Shown: piece after piece, positions 1 through 6,607 of the stretch
How positions within the stretch are numbered: the stretch's first letter is position 1
Layout: every line of letters begins with the position of its first letter
Program-made: the position numbers and the translations under genes
Source of the DNA: an uncultured Clostridia bacterium
GTDB taxonomy: Bacteria; Bacillota; Clostridia; Peptostreptococcales; Anaerovoracaceae
Direction of reading: 5' to 3'
NCBI GenBank assembly: GCA_938045615.1
Contig: CALIBC010000153.1
Span: 1 to 6,785 of the forward strand
DNA length: 6,785 nucleotides
The notes under the pieces: generated by a model
What the model was told of the DNA's origin: nothing
Database searches by the model: none
Seen by the model: only the letters and a program-made list of their open reading frames with translations

Positions 1-1
1 C

Positions 2-1150
2 TCCTCAGAAGCTGACCTGATCAACCATCTGAACACAACAGCGGTCTATTCGGATAAGAATACATACCTGCACGTGATCCCGCTTACGGGCGAGGACGGG
101 AAAATGGAGGGTGCCGTCGTCCTTGTTTATGAGGTGAAAATATCCGCTTCAGGCAGCGGCGGACAATGGGTATTGGGCGTGATTGCCGCCGCCCTGTTTT
201 CACCTGTATTATATATCATCCTGTTTACAATGTTGTTTTCCAAGCAGTTCATTAAGCGGATCAATCGGCCTTTGCAGCTTTTAATGGAAGCGGCAAGGAA
301 GATAAAAGACAAGGATCTGGATTTCGAGATCAACTATTATCCAGAAAATGAATTGGGGAAACTCTGTACTGCTTTTTCCAAGATGCAGGAGGAATTAAAA
401 ACTTCCCTTTCCACTCAGTGGGAAATGGAACGGGAGCGCATGGAGATGGTTGAGGCATTGGCGCATGACTTAAAGACCCCGATTTCCATTGTTCTGGCTT
501 ACACAGAATCCTTGCTGGATAGTAAAAACATGAATCCGGAAAGATCACAGCGGTATTTGTCTGTTATTGAGGAAAACGCCCAAAAATGCAGCAACCTCGT
601 TCAGCAAATACAGACCGCTTCCGAGTCCGAGCAGGCCGGAAAAGAATTAGAACTCACAGGGGTGGACTTGTATGATTTCCTCTCTCAGAAAGTAAAGCAT
701 TACGAATTACAGGCGAAAGAAAAAGCCGTTTCCATCAAGTTATGTGATGATGCCAGCATACATGCCGCATACTCCCTTGATACGGACAAACTGGATCGCA
801 TCTTTGATAATCTCGTATCCAACAGTCTGCGCTATACGCCTGCAAATGGGGAAATCCTGATCTCCGCTTTTGCAGATCAGAGGACCATCACCTATCGAGT
901 ATGTGATACGGGATGCGGATTCAGCAAAAAAGATTTAGAACGCGCAACGGAACGATTTTACAGGGGTGATGAAGCCCGGCAAATCGGCGAAGGTCACTCC
1001 GGCCTGGGGCTGTATACGGTAAAACAGTTGGTACACCAGCTTGGCGGGAGTGTCGAGCTTTCAAACAGAAAGGATGGTGGAGCATGTGTACAATTCAGTC
1101 AGCAAATCTTTTTATTTTCTCCTGCTCTGTGGGGTTCTCATAATCTTTGA
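2..1150 (+). CDS. Sensor histidine kinase, 5'-truncated by the window edge and with an altered C-terminus
   Basis: Membrane two-component kinase that would autophosphorylate on histidine and pass the phosphate to a response regulator not present here. The frame is open from base 2, so the true start lies upstream; the GTG at 74 is only the first internal start. Counting from base 2, about 55 extracytoplasmic residues are followed by one hydrophobic helix (about 56-79), a HAMP linker (about 80-132), the H-box LAHDLKTP with His155 (codon 464-466), the N-box FDNLVSN (268-274), G1 DTGCGF (302-307) and G2 GHSGLGL (331-337). All catalytic motifs are intact. The end is odd: after GGACVQF, where such kinases finish a last strand, the frame runs into about 16 unrelated residues at a junction with an opposite-strand gene scrap. 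Family is certain; the ligand and target are unknown. It is transcribed towards, and separated by debris from, the biosynthetic genes. Confidence 0.93.
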   Translation, partial: SSEADLINHLNTTAVYSDKNTYLHVIPLTGEDGKMEGAVVLVYEVKISASGSGGQWVLGVIAAALFSPVLYIILFTMLFSKQFIKRINRPLQLLMEAARKIKDKDLDFEINYYPENELGKLCTAFSKMQEELKTSLSTQWEMERERMEMVEALAHDLKTPISIVLAYTESLLDSKNMNPERSQRYLSVIEENAQKCSNLVQQIQTASESEQAGKELELTGVDLYDFLSQKVKHYELQAKEKAVSIKLCDDASIHAAYSLDTDKLDRIFDNLVSNSLRYTPANGEILISAFADQRTITYRVCDTGCGFSKKDLERATERFYRGDEARQIGEGHSGLGLYTVKQLVHQLGGSVELSNRKDGGACVQFSQQIFLFSPALWGSHNL

Positions 1151-1319
1151 GATCCTCCTCCATATCTGCAAATGCATGTTCCCACGCATCTTTCAACCGA
1201 TGTTCATATGTGTCCAATTCATTGGTAAATACAAGCCCCTGCCGAAGCCAACTTGACCGCTGCATTGATGCTTTATAATAGTCCTGAAGAGCAATACGCA
1301 GCGACCTGCTTTTATATTG
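1095..1319 (-). pseudogene. C-terminal fragment resembling the ABC-three-component (ABC-3C) shared domain
   Basis: Reading the minus strand from 1319 down to a TGA at 1097-1095 gives 74 residues with no start codon in a sensible place. A stop at 1322-1320 precedes it, so this is a scrap. It contains ALQDYYKASMQRSSWLRQGL, then VFTNELDTYEHRLKDAWEHA. From memory this matches the conserved C-terminal pattern (YY..., QRS.W.R..L, E...YE.RL...WE) shared by effector proteins of ABC-3C conflict systems; that assignment rests on pattern recall, not a search. The protein stops soon after EKIKRFAD, at the point where the histidine kinase coding sequence ends, so both seem cut at the same junction. No ABC ATPase or middle component is present, so no function is expected. 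Confidence 0.55.
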
Positions 1320-1650
1320 TCAGGACTTCGTTTCCGTTATTCCAGGAGGGATCCTTCTTCCCTGAATAGAATGCTTCCTCCATCCTCTGTGTGTTCAGGC
1401 AGCGATCATCGTCGATAATGTGCGAATATACATCCGCAACCATCTTCAACTGTGCATGACCGAAATCGCCCTGTACCGACTTCATATCCCCGCCGTTCAA
1501 CTTCAGCTTATAAGTGATGCTGGTATGGCGGATACTGTGAAATACAACCTTCAGAAGATCGTTCTTCCGAATCAGTTCGGAAAAGAGCCTGTTCATGTGC
1601 GAGGATTCAACCAGCCTTCCGTTCGTGGAAGCAAACGAGACAGTGGCGCG
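1312..1650 (-). pseudogene. Tyrosine recombinase (phage/ICE-type integrase), C-terminal catalytic fragment
   Basis: A 112-residue open stretch lies between a TGA at 1653-1651 and a TAA at 1314-1312. It begins mid-domain with FASTNGRLVESSHMNRLF, typical of the region just before the catalytic core of Clostridia integrases. It holds the second half of the active site: HSIRH (the H-x-x-R box), DFGH (the G-H box) and MVADVYSHI, with the nucleophile tyrosine codon at about 1428-1426. The N-terminal SAM-like DNA-binding domain and the first catalytic arginine are missing, so it cannot be a working integrase. An ATG at 1596 could start a 94-residue product, but I see no reason to think it is used. 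Such enzymes integrate conjugative elements or prophages; this is probably a relic of one. The relaxase relic 150 bases away supports a conjugative source. Confidence 0.85.
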
Positions 1651-1740
1651 TCACCCGGTGAATAAAGAGGTGTTCCTTGGAATGGCGGTCGGCAGCATCT
1701 CTTTCAATCCTGAAAAGAGAACAGGACAGTGTTTTGTACT
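1651..1740. other. Short non-coding or unresolved stretch between integrase and relaxase relics
   Basis: No start codon with an RBS and no convincing protein could be found on either strand. A + strand reading (LKREQDSVLYCGAGGLRHR, running into the terminator) is open but has no supportable start. It may be the tail of the gene that preceded the relaxase in the source element, which would explain the terminator that follows. Low confidence. Confidence 0.25.
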
Positions 1741-1776
1741 GCGGTGCCGGAGGTCTTCGGCACCGCTTATTTTTTT
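1741..1776 (+). terminator. Rho-independent terminator hairpin
   Basis: Arms GCGGTGCCG (1741-1749) and CGGCACCGC (1758-1766) pair perfectly over 9 bp around an 8-base loop and are followed by a T-rich run (1767-1776). The T-run is only on the + strand side, so it would stop rightward transcripts just before the relaxase RBS. It may separate a lost upstream mobile-element gene from the relaxase. Confidence 0.85.
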
Positions 1777-1779
1777 ATG

Positions 1780-1786
1780 AGAGGAG
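1780..1786 (+). promoter_or_regulatory. Ribosome binding site of the broken relaxase gene
   Basis: GAGAGGAGG lies a few bases upstream of the ATG at 1793, at normal spacing. This fixes the ATG as the original start of the relaxase and shows that the initiation region survived although the gene body did not. Confidence 0.75.
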
Positions 1787-1792
1787 GGGCCT

Positions 1793-1998
1793 ATGGCAGC
1801 GACACGGCTGATTGCCATGCATGTGAATAAGGGGAAGACACTGGCAAGGACTCTGGCAGACCGGACGGACTATGCGCACAGATCGATCAGATCCTCTCCG
1901 GCAAGCCGAAGGACTTTGAGGACTTTCTGCACCGGATGGAAGAAGCGGGATATGAAGTGAAGCGGGGAAAGCAGATCGCCTTCCGGGGAAAGGGTCAG
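1793..1998 (+). pseudogene. Conjugative relaxase (MobA-type), N-terminus joined out of frame to an internal piece
   Basis: The ATG at 1793 opens with MAATRLIAMHVNKGKTLART and continues to RTDYA, the hallmark N-terminus of relaxases of Firmicute conjugative transposons, which nick the origin of transfer. After about base 1876 the original frame becomes meaningless and stops at a TGA. From 1879 to 1998 a different frame reads IDQILSGKPKDFEDFLHRME, then AGYEVKRGKQIAFRGKGQ, an interior stretch of the same family that normally lies a couple of hundred residues further on. Most of the catalytic domain is therefore deleted and the remainder frameshifted. A working relaxase is usually over 400 residues; this would yield at most a short nonsense-tailed peptide. 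Family recognition is from sequence memory. Confidence 0.75.
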
Positions 1999-1999
1999 C

Positions 2000-2107
2000 A
2001 CCGGTGCGATCTGCTTCTCCGGCCATTTCCTGCTGCAGCATCTGCATGGCGTAGACAGCAGAATTGATCATACGAACGGTATTGTCCTCGACCACGAAAG
2101 TAACTTA
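2000..2107 (-). pseudogene. Unassigned short coding fragment (VVEDNTVRMINSAVYAMQ...)
   Basis: Minus-strand reading from just after a TAA at 2107-2105 gives VTFVVEDNTVRMINSAVYAM followed by QMLQQEMAGEADRTG. It looks like genuine protein (amphipathic helix, sensible residue use) and resembles the start of small accessory proteins I associate with Firmicute mobile elements, but I cannot name the family. A GTG at 2095 could be a start. Around base 2000 the frame meets the relaxase fragment coming from the other side, and the reading beyond (proline- and arginine-rich, running to about 1775) is only the reverse of the relaxase. It is therefore a fragment without its C-terminus. Confidence 0.4.
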
Positions 2108-2162
2108 TTGTTGCGTGAGATCGAAAATTCACGGGCAGACAGATCAGCACGGAAATTGAGAA
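2108..2162. other. Operon 3' flank without an evident terminator
   Basis: Between the dehydrogenase TAG (2165-2163) and the first mobile-element scrap there is no stem-loop with a T-run on the minus strand. The native transcription stop seems to be missing, which fits a cut just downstream of the last gene. Confidence 0.4.
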
Positions 2163-3227
2163 CTACTTATTTTCTGCTGAACCCATTCGCTTCCCCACTT
2201 CAATTGTATGTAAGTGTTTCTGCCCACGCTCCAGTTTAAAAAGTTTCTCAATTTTTGAAAAGCGCATATCCCCGATGGAACAACTCCCAAGTCCCAGCTC
2301 ATACGCCTGCATCTCGAGATAGGCAGACGCAAAGCCGGCATCCAGTATTGCATAATAATATGCCATATCCTGATACTTTGGCATGGAAACCTCCGCGCGG
2401 AAAAAGATATACACCGAAAACGCCGATTGCTGAAAAATCTCCCTGTTTAACGCATACTGGAAGGTCCCATCTCCCGGAATTATCCCGTTTATGAGAAAAA
2501 GCTTTCTCTGAACCGGATCTAATCGGTATAAGCCCTCCGGCACACTCTCCACTCTTCCTCCTTTTATCATCAGATAAAAATCAAGCGGATAAAGCCCCCC
2601 CGCACTGGGATAAGCATATTCTGCCGGCACCCTGCTGCTATCGTTTCGCTCATTTCTTACACATATGATTTCCAAAAAACGGCTAAGTGTTTCAAAAGAT
2701 AACGCAGACTGATCGAATTTCCGGACACTTCGTCTCTTTACATAGAATCCCTGCGGTTCTTCCTTCATAAGCCGGATGGTCTTCTCAGGCACATCCTGTT
2801 CGCGTCTTGGCATGCCGCTTTCCTCGTCAATATCCTTAAAACATTCTTCCTTTGTGCCTGTCACGATACGAAAGCCCTGTTCATAACGATAATTTTCTAC
2901 GTTTTCTTTTTGCATAAAAAAGAAATCATTTGAATGTTCTCCTTGTCTGAAAACAGAAGACTGCCCGTAGAACAGATCTGCCGGGGACTGAATATCTGAA
3001 ATAACAGCACCGCAATCTTTTAAATCCTTTAAAAATCTTTTGACGAAGACTGAATCCTGATCCGCAAATTTTTCCAATAATTTTTCCTCGGTGGTGCCCT
3101 TTGCGCAAAGTTCATAAAAATGTGGAAATAATTCCGCCGCCTCCCCGGGAAACACGTTTCCGTTGATTATCAATTTCCCTTTTTTTACCCACCAGTTATA
3201 GTTGGGCGCCCAAAAAATATCCTTCAT
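2163..3227 (-). CDS. SagB/ThcOx-type FMN-dependent dehydrogenase with N-terminal PqqD-like region
   Basis: Nitroreductase-fold enzyme of the SagB/McbC/ThcOx branch, known to oxidise thiazoline or oxazoline rings to aromatic azoles in RiPPs and, as Ox domains or stand-alone enzymes, in nonribosomal peptides. I chose the ATG at 3227 (354 residues) because a GAGG sits 7 bases upstream; an ATG two codons earlier (3233) is possible. Residues about 10-80 (WWVKKGKLIINGN ... FVKRFLKDLKDCGAVI) resemble a PqqD/RRE-like winged-helix. The catalytic domain runs from about 160: RRSVRKF (165-171), YPSAGGLYPLDFY (FMN and phosphate contact region, about 206-218), GLYRLDP, and the helix YYAILDAGFASAYLEMQAYE with GLGSCSIG near 319. 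It overlaps the upstream thioesterase by 32 bases, so translation is probably coupled. No precursor peptide or cyclodehydratase is visible, so a nonribosomal substrate is favoured (inference). Confidence 0.85.
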   Translation of the reverse strand: MKDIFWAPNYNWWVKKGKLIINGNVFPGEAAELFPHFYELCAKGTTEEKLLEKFADQDSVFVKRFLKDLKDCGAVISDIQSPADLFYGQSSVFRQGEHSNDFFFMQKENVENYRYEQGFRIVTGTKEECFKDIDEESGMPRREQDVPEKTIRLMKEEPQGFYVKRRSVRKFDQSALSFETLSRFLEIICVRNERNDSSRVPAEYAYPSAGGLYPLDFYLMIKGGRVESVPEGLYRLDPVQRKLFLINGIIPGDGTFQYALNREIFQQSAFSVYIFFRAEVSMPKYQDMAYYYAILDAGFASAYLEMQAYELGLGSCSIGDMRFSKIEKLFKLERGQKHLHTIEVGKRMGSAENK

Positions 3228-3906
3228 TCCCATACCTCAGATTGTTCTCTATAAAGTCTGCAAATTGCTGCGGATGCTCAAAAAAATAAAAATGTCCGCC
3301 CTCAAAAATCTTCCGGTCAAACCGGCCGGAAACTTTTTTTTGCCAAAGCTCTATGGTATCTGCATCATACTGTTTATCCCTGTTTCCGTACATCCAGATC
3401 ATGTCTGAATTGAGCTTTAATACCCGATTCTTAGCCTCATAGGTATTCAACAAATGAAAATCTCCCCTCATACGGTTTAATATACTCTTTATGAAAATCC
3501 TGTCCTCAATCAGAGATTCCTCAGTTCCTCCCATCTCCTTTAAATACTGTTTCAGTTCCTCATCCCCTTCAAACTCCTCCATGCACCTCCCTGGTCTTGG
3601 CGACGGTTCTCCGGAAATCAATATTTTGACAGGCGGATGATCATAAATATACTGCATCTGATAGGCCACCTCCCAGGCAATAAAAGCACCCATACTATGG
3701 CCAAAAATCGCATATTCATCTTCTCCCACAAAAGCAAAACATTGCTTCAGGCAGTCTTTTACCGCCTGCTTAAAATCCTTATATGTATCCTGCCCGTCTC
3801 TCCCTTTATAATCCAGGGTCATTGTGTCTATCTCTGACCAATATCGGGAAAGACAATTATAACTTGATTTGGCACCCCCCGCAAAGGGACAAAGCACAAC
3901 TTTCAT
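3196..3906 (-). CDS. Type II thioesterase (alpha/beta hydrolase), intact
   Basis: Stand-alone editing thioesterase of the NRPS/PKS type, which hydrolyses stalled or misprimed acyl groups from carrier-protein phosphopantetheine arms. At 236 residues it has the usual length. Visible features are the N-terminal strand VVLCPFAGGAKSSY (oxyanion-hole region), the nucleophile elbow GHSMG with Ser71 (codon 3696-3694), the acid region MYGNRDKQYD with Asp177, and the base in GGHFYF with His205. The family-typical MRGDFHLLNTY stretch precedes the acid loop. The ATG at 3906 is 22 bases after the PPTase stop, with AGGAAGG about 10 bases upstream. Its 3' end overlaps the dehydrogenase. It is a divergent paralogue of the interrupted thioesterase two genes upstream and may be the one still doing the job. 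Confidence 0.93.
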   Translation of the reverse strand: MKVVLCPFAGGAKSSYNCLSRYWSEIDTMTLDYKGRDGQDTYKDFKQAVKDCLKQCFAFVGEDEYAIFGHSMGAFIAWEVAYQMQYIYDHPPVKILISGEPSPRPGRCMEEFEGDEELKQYLKEMGGTEESLIEDRIFIKSILNRMRGDFHLLNTYEAKNRVLKLNSDMIWMYGNRDKQYDADTIELWQKKVSGRFDRKIFEGGHFYFFEHPQQFADFIENNLRYGNEGYFLGAQL

Positions 3907-3928
3907 TCCTGCAGTTCCTTCCTGTTAT

Positions 3929-4633
3929 TCATTCCCGGCTCAGCCCACTTTCCAGACAAATACCGGCTGTATTTTTCGAGTCGTATGCCTCTATCATCTT
4001 CTCCAGTTCCGCCGGTAGCACCTTCTGTATCCCTGGGTTACCACCGGAACTACAAACCGACAAGCAATACGATTCCAACCACCACGTCTTCAATGCCGCC
4101 TGCTCTGCCTGGCAGTTCTTAAGATCTCCATAAAATCCCAGCCCCTTCTTCTTCAGAATACTTTCTTTTCGAGTCCACAGCTCCACAAAGTACCGGTTTC
4201 TCCAATATTCATCCGGAAATAGCTTCCATCGTATCATTTCCTCCTGAGAAAAAACAAGATGTGCCATCTGTTCTGTACATGAAGTCATCTGTTCTGCATC
4301 AATTCCAATCGGCTGACTGGAAAATCCACAAGCAGCCATATTGCCCGAATGCGTAAAGCTGAACTGACACGCTCCTTTCTTCAGGTAGGGTTTCCCATAC
4401 TTTGAATAAGAAAACGTGGGAATGTCCCCGTTTTCCGCCCATCTCCTCCAGCAGTTCTTTTCTTCTTCCCTGCAGCCGTAAAGAAATAAAGCATAGACTC
4501 CGACAGATTGCAATTGACGAATATGGTTTTGTATCCGGCCAACACGCACCTGCCGTTCCTCTGGCATGAGCCGAAAAATTTTTTCAAATAAAATATCCGA
4601 TATTTCTCCTATGCGGTCACAATAGTAAATCAT
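3929..4633 (-). CDS. Sfp-type 4'-phosphopantetheinyl transferase
   Basis: Moves the phosphopantetheine arm of CoA to the conserved serine of carrier domains, converting NRPS/PKS/FAS carriers to holo form. The 234 residues match the Sfp length. Motifs are YGKPYLKKG (79-87), FSFTHSG with His96, GIDAEQ with Asp112 and Glu114 (Mg binding), and WTRKESILKKKGLGF with Trp153, Glu157 and Lys161, spaced as in Bacillus Sfp. The usual Asn before the S-H-S motif is Phe here and the first Ser is Thr, a mild variation. I chose the ATG at 4633, which overlaps the preceding thioesterase TGA as TGATG and suggests coupled translation; in-frame ATG 4642 and TTG 4648 are alternatives. A cluster-borne PPTase between two thioesterases points strongly to carrier-protein-based synthesis nearby. 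Confidence 0.93.
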   Translation of the reverse strand: MIYYCDRIGEISDILFEKIFRLMPEERQVRVGRIQNHIRQLQSVGVYALFLYGCREEEKNCWRRWAENGDIPTFSYSKYGKPYLKKGACQFSFTHSGNMAACGFSSQPIGIDAEQMTSCTEQMAHLVFSQEEMIRWKLFPDEYWRNRYFVELWTRKESILKKKGLGFYGDLKNCQAEQAALKTWWLESYCLSVCSSGGNPGIQKVLPAELEKMIEAYDSKNTAGICLESGLSRE

Positions 4634-5331
4634 CACATCCATCTGCAAATATCATTACCAATCCTGTCTTCCTGTCCAAAAAGATAGAAATGATTTCCTT
4701 CATAAGAAATAATATCAAAATATTCAGCGTCTAAATCAGCCCACTCCTCGATCCGTTTTTCATCTATAACCGGATCCTCCAGACCATATAGGACAAGAAG
4801 CTTTGGAAATGGTCTGCTCTGCAGATTTTCTACCTGATAGGAATTCAATAATATAAAATCATTCCTGATCATATCCATATAGATTTCCTTGAGGGATTCT
4901 TTTTCCATGATTTCCTCCGGAAGGGAATCTAATATCTTCAGATAACGGATAATGTTTTGATCATTGATTTCCTGATCCGCTCTCTTCTGATAATACGGAC
5001 TGGTCACACCTGATACATATAATCCTTTGACTGGGATTCCGTCTGCCTGCAATTGCTTTGCAACCTCAAGTGCAATGTACGCTCCCATGCTGTGTCCAAA
5101 CAGCTAATAACCTTCTGCCAGCACGTATTTTCGCAATTCTTTTACAATCATCTGGATCATTTCACAAAATATACAGCAGGGTTTCATCTGTAATTTTTCT
5201 CCATGCCCGGCATATTCATATACACTGGCAGGAATCCCGGTCTTTGTTTCAATTGATTTCGCCAGTTTATAGTACGAATATGCCAGCCCCCCTGCATGCG
5301 GAAAAAGCACCACTCTCTCACGACAAGACAT
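4633..5331 (-). pseudogene. Type II thioesterase interrupted by an in-frame TAG
   Basis: Same family and role as the intact thioesterase downstream. The frame from ATG 5331 to TGA 4635-4633 would give about 231 residues plus one internal stop. Recognisable parts are VVLFPHAGGLAYSYYKLA, YEYAGHGEK, GHSMGAYIALEVA (Ser codon 5091-5089), MIRNDFILLNSYQ, LVLYGLEDPV (acid) and YEGNHFYLFG (His). A TAG at 5106-5104 falls between EGY and LFGHSMG, five codons before the nucleophile. Without readthrough this leaves a 75-residue N-terminal piece, and restart at ATG 5088 would give a piece without the catalytic serine. All other parts look undamaged, so the lesion is recent, a sequencing error, or suppressed. 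I preferred ATG 5331 because GAGGGG lies 7 bases upstream; ATG 5352 is in frame. It overlaps the PEP-utiliser gene by 14 bases. Confidence 0.85.
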
Positions 5332-6607
5332 GAACAATCCCCTCATCTCCATCTACGTCAATCCAACTTCCATTTTTCAGACGCCTTGTAGCTTCTCCCG
5401 TTGCCAGTACTGCCGGAATCCCAAACTCACGGGCCACAATTGCGCTATGCGATAATGGGCCGCCCGTATCTGAAACGACCGCAGCAGCAATGGAAAACAG
5501 AGGAGTCCATTCCGGATCTGTATACCGGCACACAAGAATTTCTCCTTCCTTCAGCTTTCCAAATTCATGGATTCCATTGATGATCCTGGCTTTCCCGGTC
5601 ACTCTTCCCCTGTTTCCGGAAACCCCCTTTAATACGGTTACATCATGGTTGTCCCTGGATACCTCCAGGCCTTCCCACAGCCTCATATTGATCTTTCGAT
5701 TCGCTTTTCGAACTCGAATTTTTTCCAAAAACGCCCGAATTTGCTCCCTGTCTGAATTACAAAGCTCGCTCACAGTCAGATACAGAACATCTTCTCTGGA
5801 GATCACATCCTTAAAATCACCATCCAGCAGACGATCCAGAAGGATCCTGCAATATCCGTAGCAGGTTTCCAGCTGATACAGACTTTCCTCACGAAGAACA
5901 TGATACGCACGGTTCTGGACAATCCTTTCCTTTAATTTCGCCGCTTCTCTTGCAGATAATTTCGCATCAATATCTGACATAATGGTCTGATACCGGCCCT
6001 GGTCTGTTTCCAGAGAGCTTTTTGAACGTGCAAGCACGCCTAAAAGAGAAAACAGGGATGCCTTATTCTCATTCCAGGATGTGGTGGAAAAAGCAACATA
6101 ACTATGATCTGACTTCCATCCAAACTCTCTTAAAAACGCATCCATCGCATCTGCGAATGCCAAAGACGTGCTGCTCAGCTTTTTTATGCCTTCCTCATAT
6201 GATTGGTTCCGACAGGCCTCATCGAAAATATCCTTCAGTACCGCACTCTTTCTAATCATATCAGCCAGCTTTCCCAAGGCCTGATTCATATCCCAGGTCT
6301 TATAGGAAAGGTTGCACATCAAATCATAATTTGAAAGCCCTGGATCAACCTTATGCAGGGATTTTTTCATGAATTTCGCCTGGCAGACATACGGAAATAT
6401 CGCATAACGGAATCGATGATAGGAGATCTGCCTCGCAATTTCCAGAATCTCCGCAATCGTCTTCTGAATGGAATGTGAAGGAATCGTATGCGGATCAATC
6501 TTTGAAATCGCAGCCTTTGCCTCCTCAATTGATTTTTCCGCAGCCGGATAATTCACGGCATAATTCAGAAACCCCTTCATTTGAAACGGCAATTTTACAA
6601 CAGACAC
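5318..6607 (-). CDS. PEP-utiliser / rifampin-phosphotransferase-like protein lacking the ATP-grasp part
   Basis: Members of this family (PEP synthase, pyruvate phosphate dikinase, rifampin phosphotransferase) have an ATP-grasp domain, a substrate domain and a swivelling phosphohistidine domain. Here the C-terminal about 90 residues are a clear swivelling domain: GRVTGKARII, GEILVCRYTDPEWTPLF and TGGPLSHSAIVARE with the phosphorylatable His387 (codon 5449-5447). Residues about 1-340 are largely helical; AFLREFGWKSDHSY (157-170) followed by W resembles the antibiotic-binding domain of rifampin phosphotransferases. The ATP-grasp half (about 300 residues) is absent. The frame is closed by a TGA at 6634-6632; the GTG at 6607 has no Shine-Dalgarno, and in-frame KKPKYK just upstream looks like lost coding sequence. 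It is therefore probably a 5'-truncated gene. It overlaps the next gene by 14 bases and heads the visible operon. Its role, product modification or self-protection, is inference. Confidence 0.75.
   Translation of the reverse strand: MSVVKLPFQMKGFLNYAVNYPAAEKSIEEAKAAISKIDPHTIPSHSIQKTIAEILEIARQISYHRFRYAIFPYVCQAKFMKKSLHKVDPGLSNYDLMCNLSYKTWDMNQALGKLADMIRKSAVLKDIFDEACRNQSYEEGIKKLSSTSLAFADAMDAFLREFGWKSDHSYVAFSTTSWNENKASLFSLLGVLARSKSSLETDQGRYQTIMSDIDAKLSAREAAKLKERIVQNRAYHVLREESLYQLETCYGYCRILLDRLLDGDFKDVISREDVLYLTVSELCNSDREQIRAFLEKIRVRKANRKINMRLWEGLEVSRDNHDVTVLKGVSGNRGRVTGKARIINGIHEFGKLKEGEILVCRYTDPEWTPLFSIAAAVVSDTGGPLSHSAIVAREFGIPAVLATGEATRRLKNGSWIDVDGDEGIVHVLS

Noticed and set aside
1041..1256. Plus-strand reading frame with a hydrophobic stretch (FYFLLLCGVLIIFEILL), a possible small membrane protein
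   Set aside because: Its first part overlaps the kinase in another frame and its hydrophobic part is the antisense of a charged, helical minus-strand fragment; there is no RBS.
1775..1999. Minus-strand continuation of the VVEDN fragment as a 106-residue protein
   Set aside because: Below base 2000 the reading is proline/arginine-rich and is simply the reverse of the relaxase sequence.
4633..5106. Separate short hydrolase gene starting at ATG 5088
   Set aside because: It would begin just after the catalytic serine and lacks an RBS; the upstream frame encodes the missing thioesterase half, so it is one interrupted gene.
5104..5106. TAG read as pyrrolysine or a recoded sense codon
   Set aside because: TAG ends the dehydrogenase gene normally, thioesterases are not known pyrrolysine proteins, and no suppressor tRNA is visible.
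5490..5861. Plus-strand open frame of 123 codons inside the PEP-utiliser gene
   Set aside because: Serine/arginine-rich antisense shadow with no RBS and no recognisable motif, lying opposite a strongly conserved coding region.
6595..6607. Translational coupling between the AT-rich gene and the PEP-utiliser
   Set aside because: The 13-base overlap resembles coupling, but there is no RBS for the GTG and the composition breaks about 25 bases upstream, so a chance junction is more likely.
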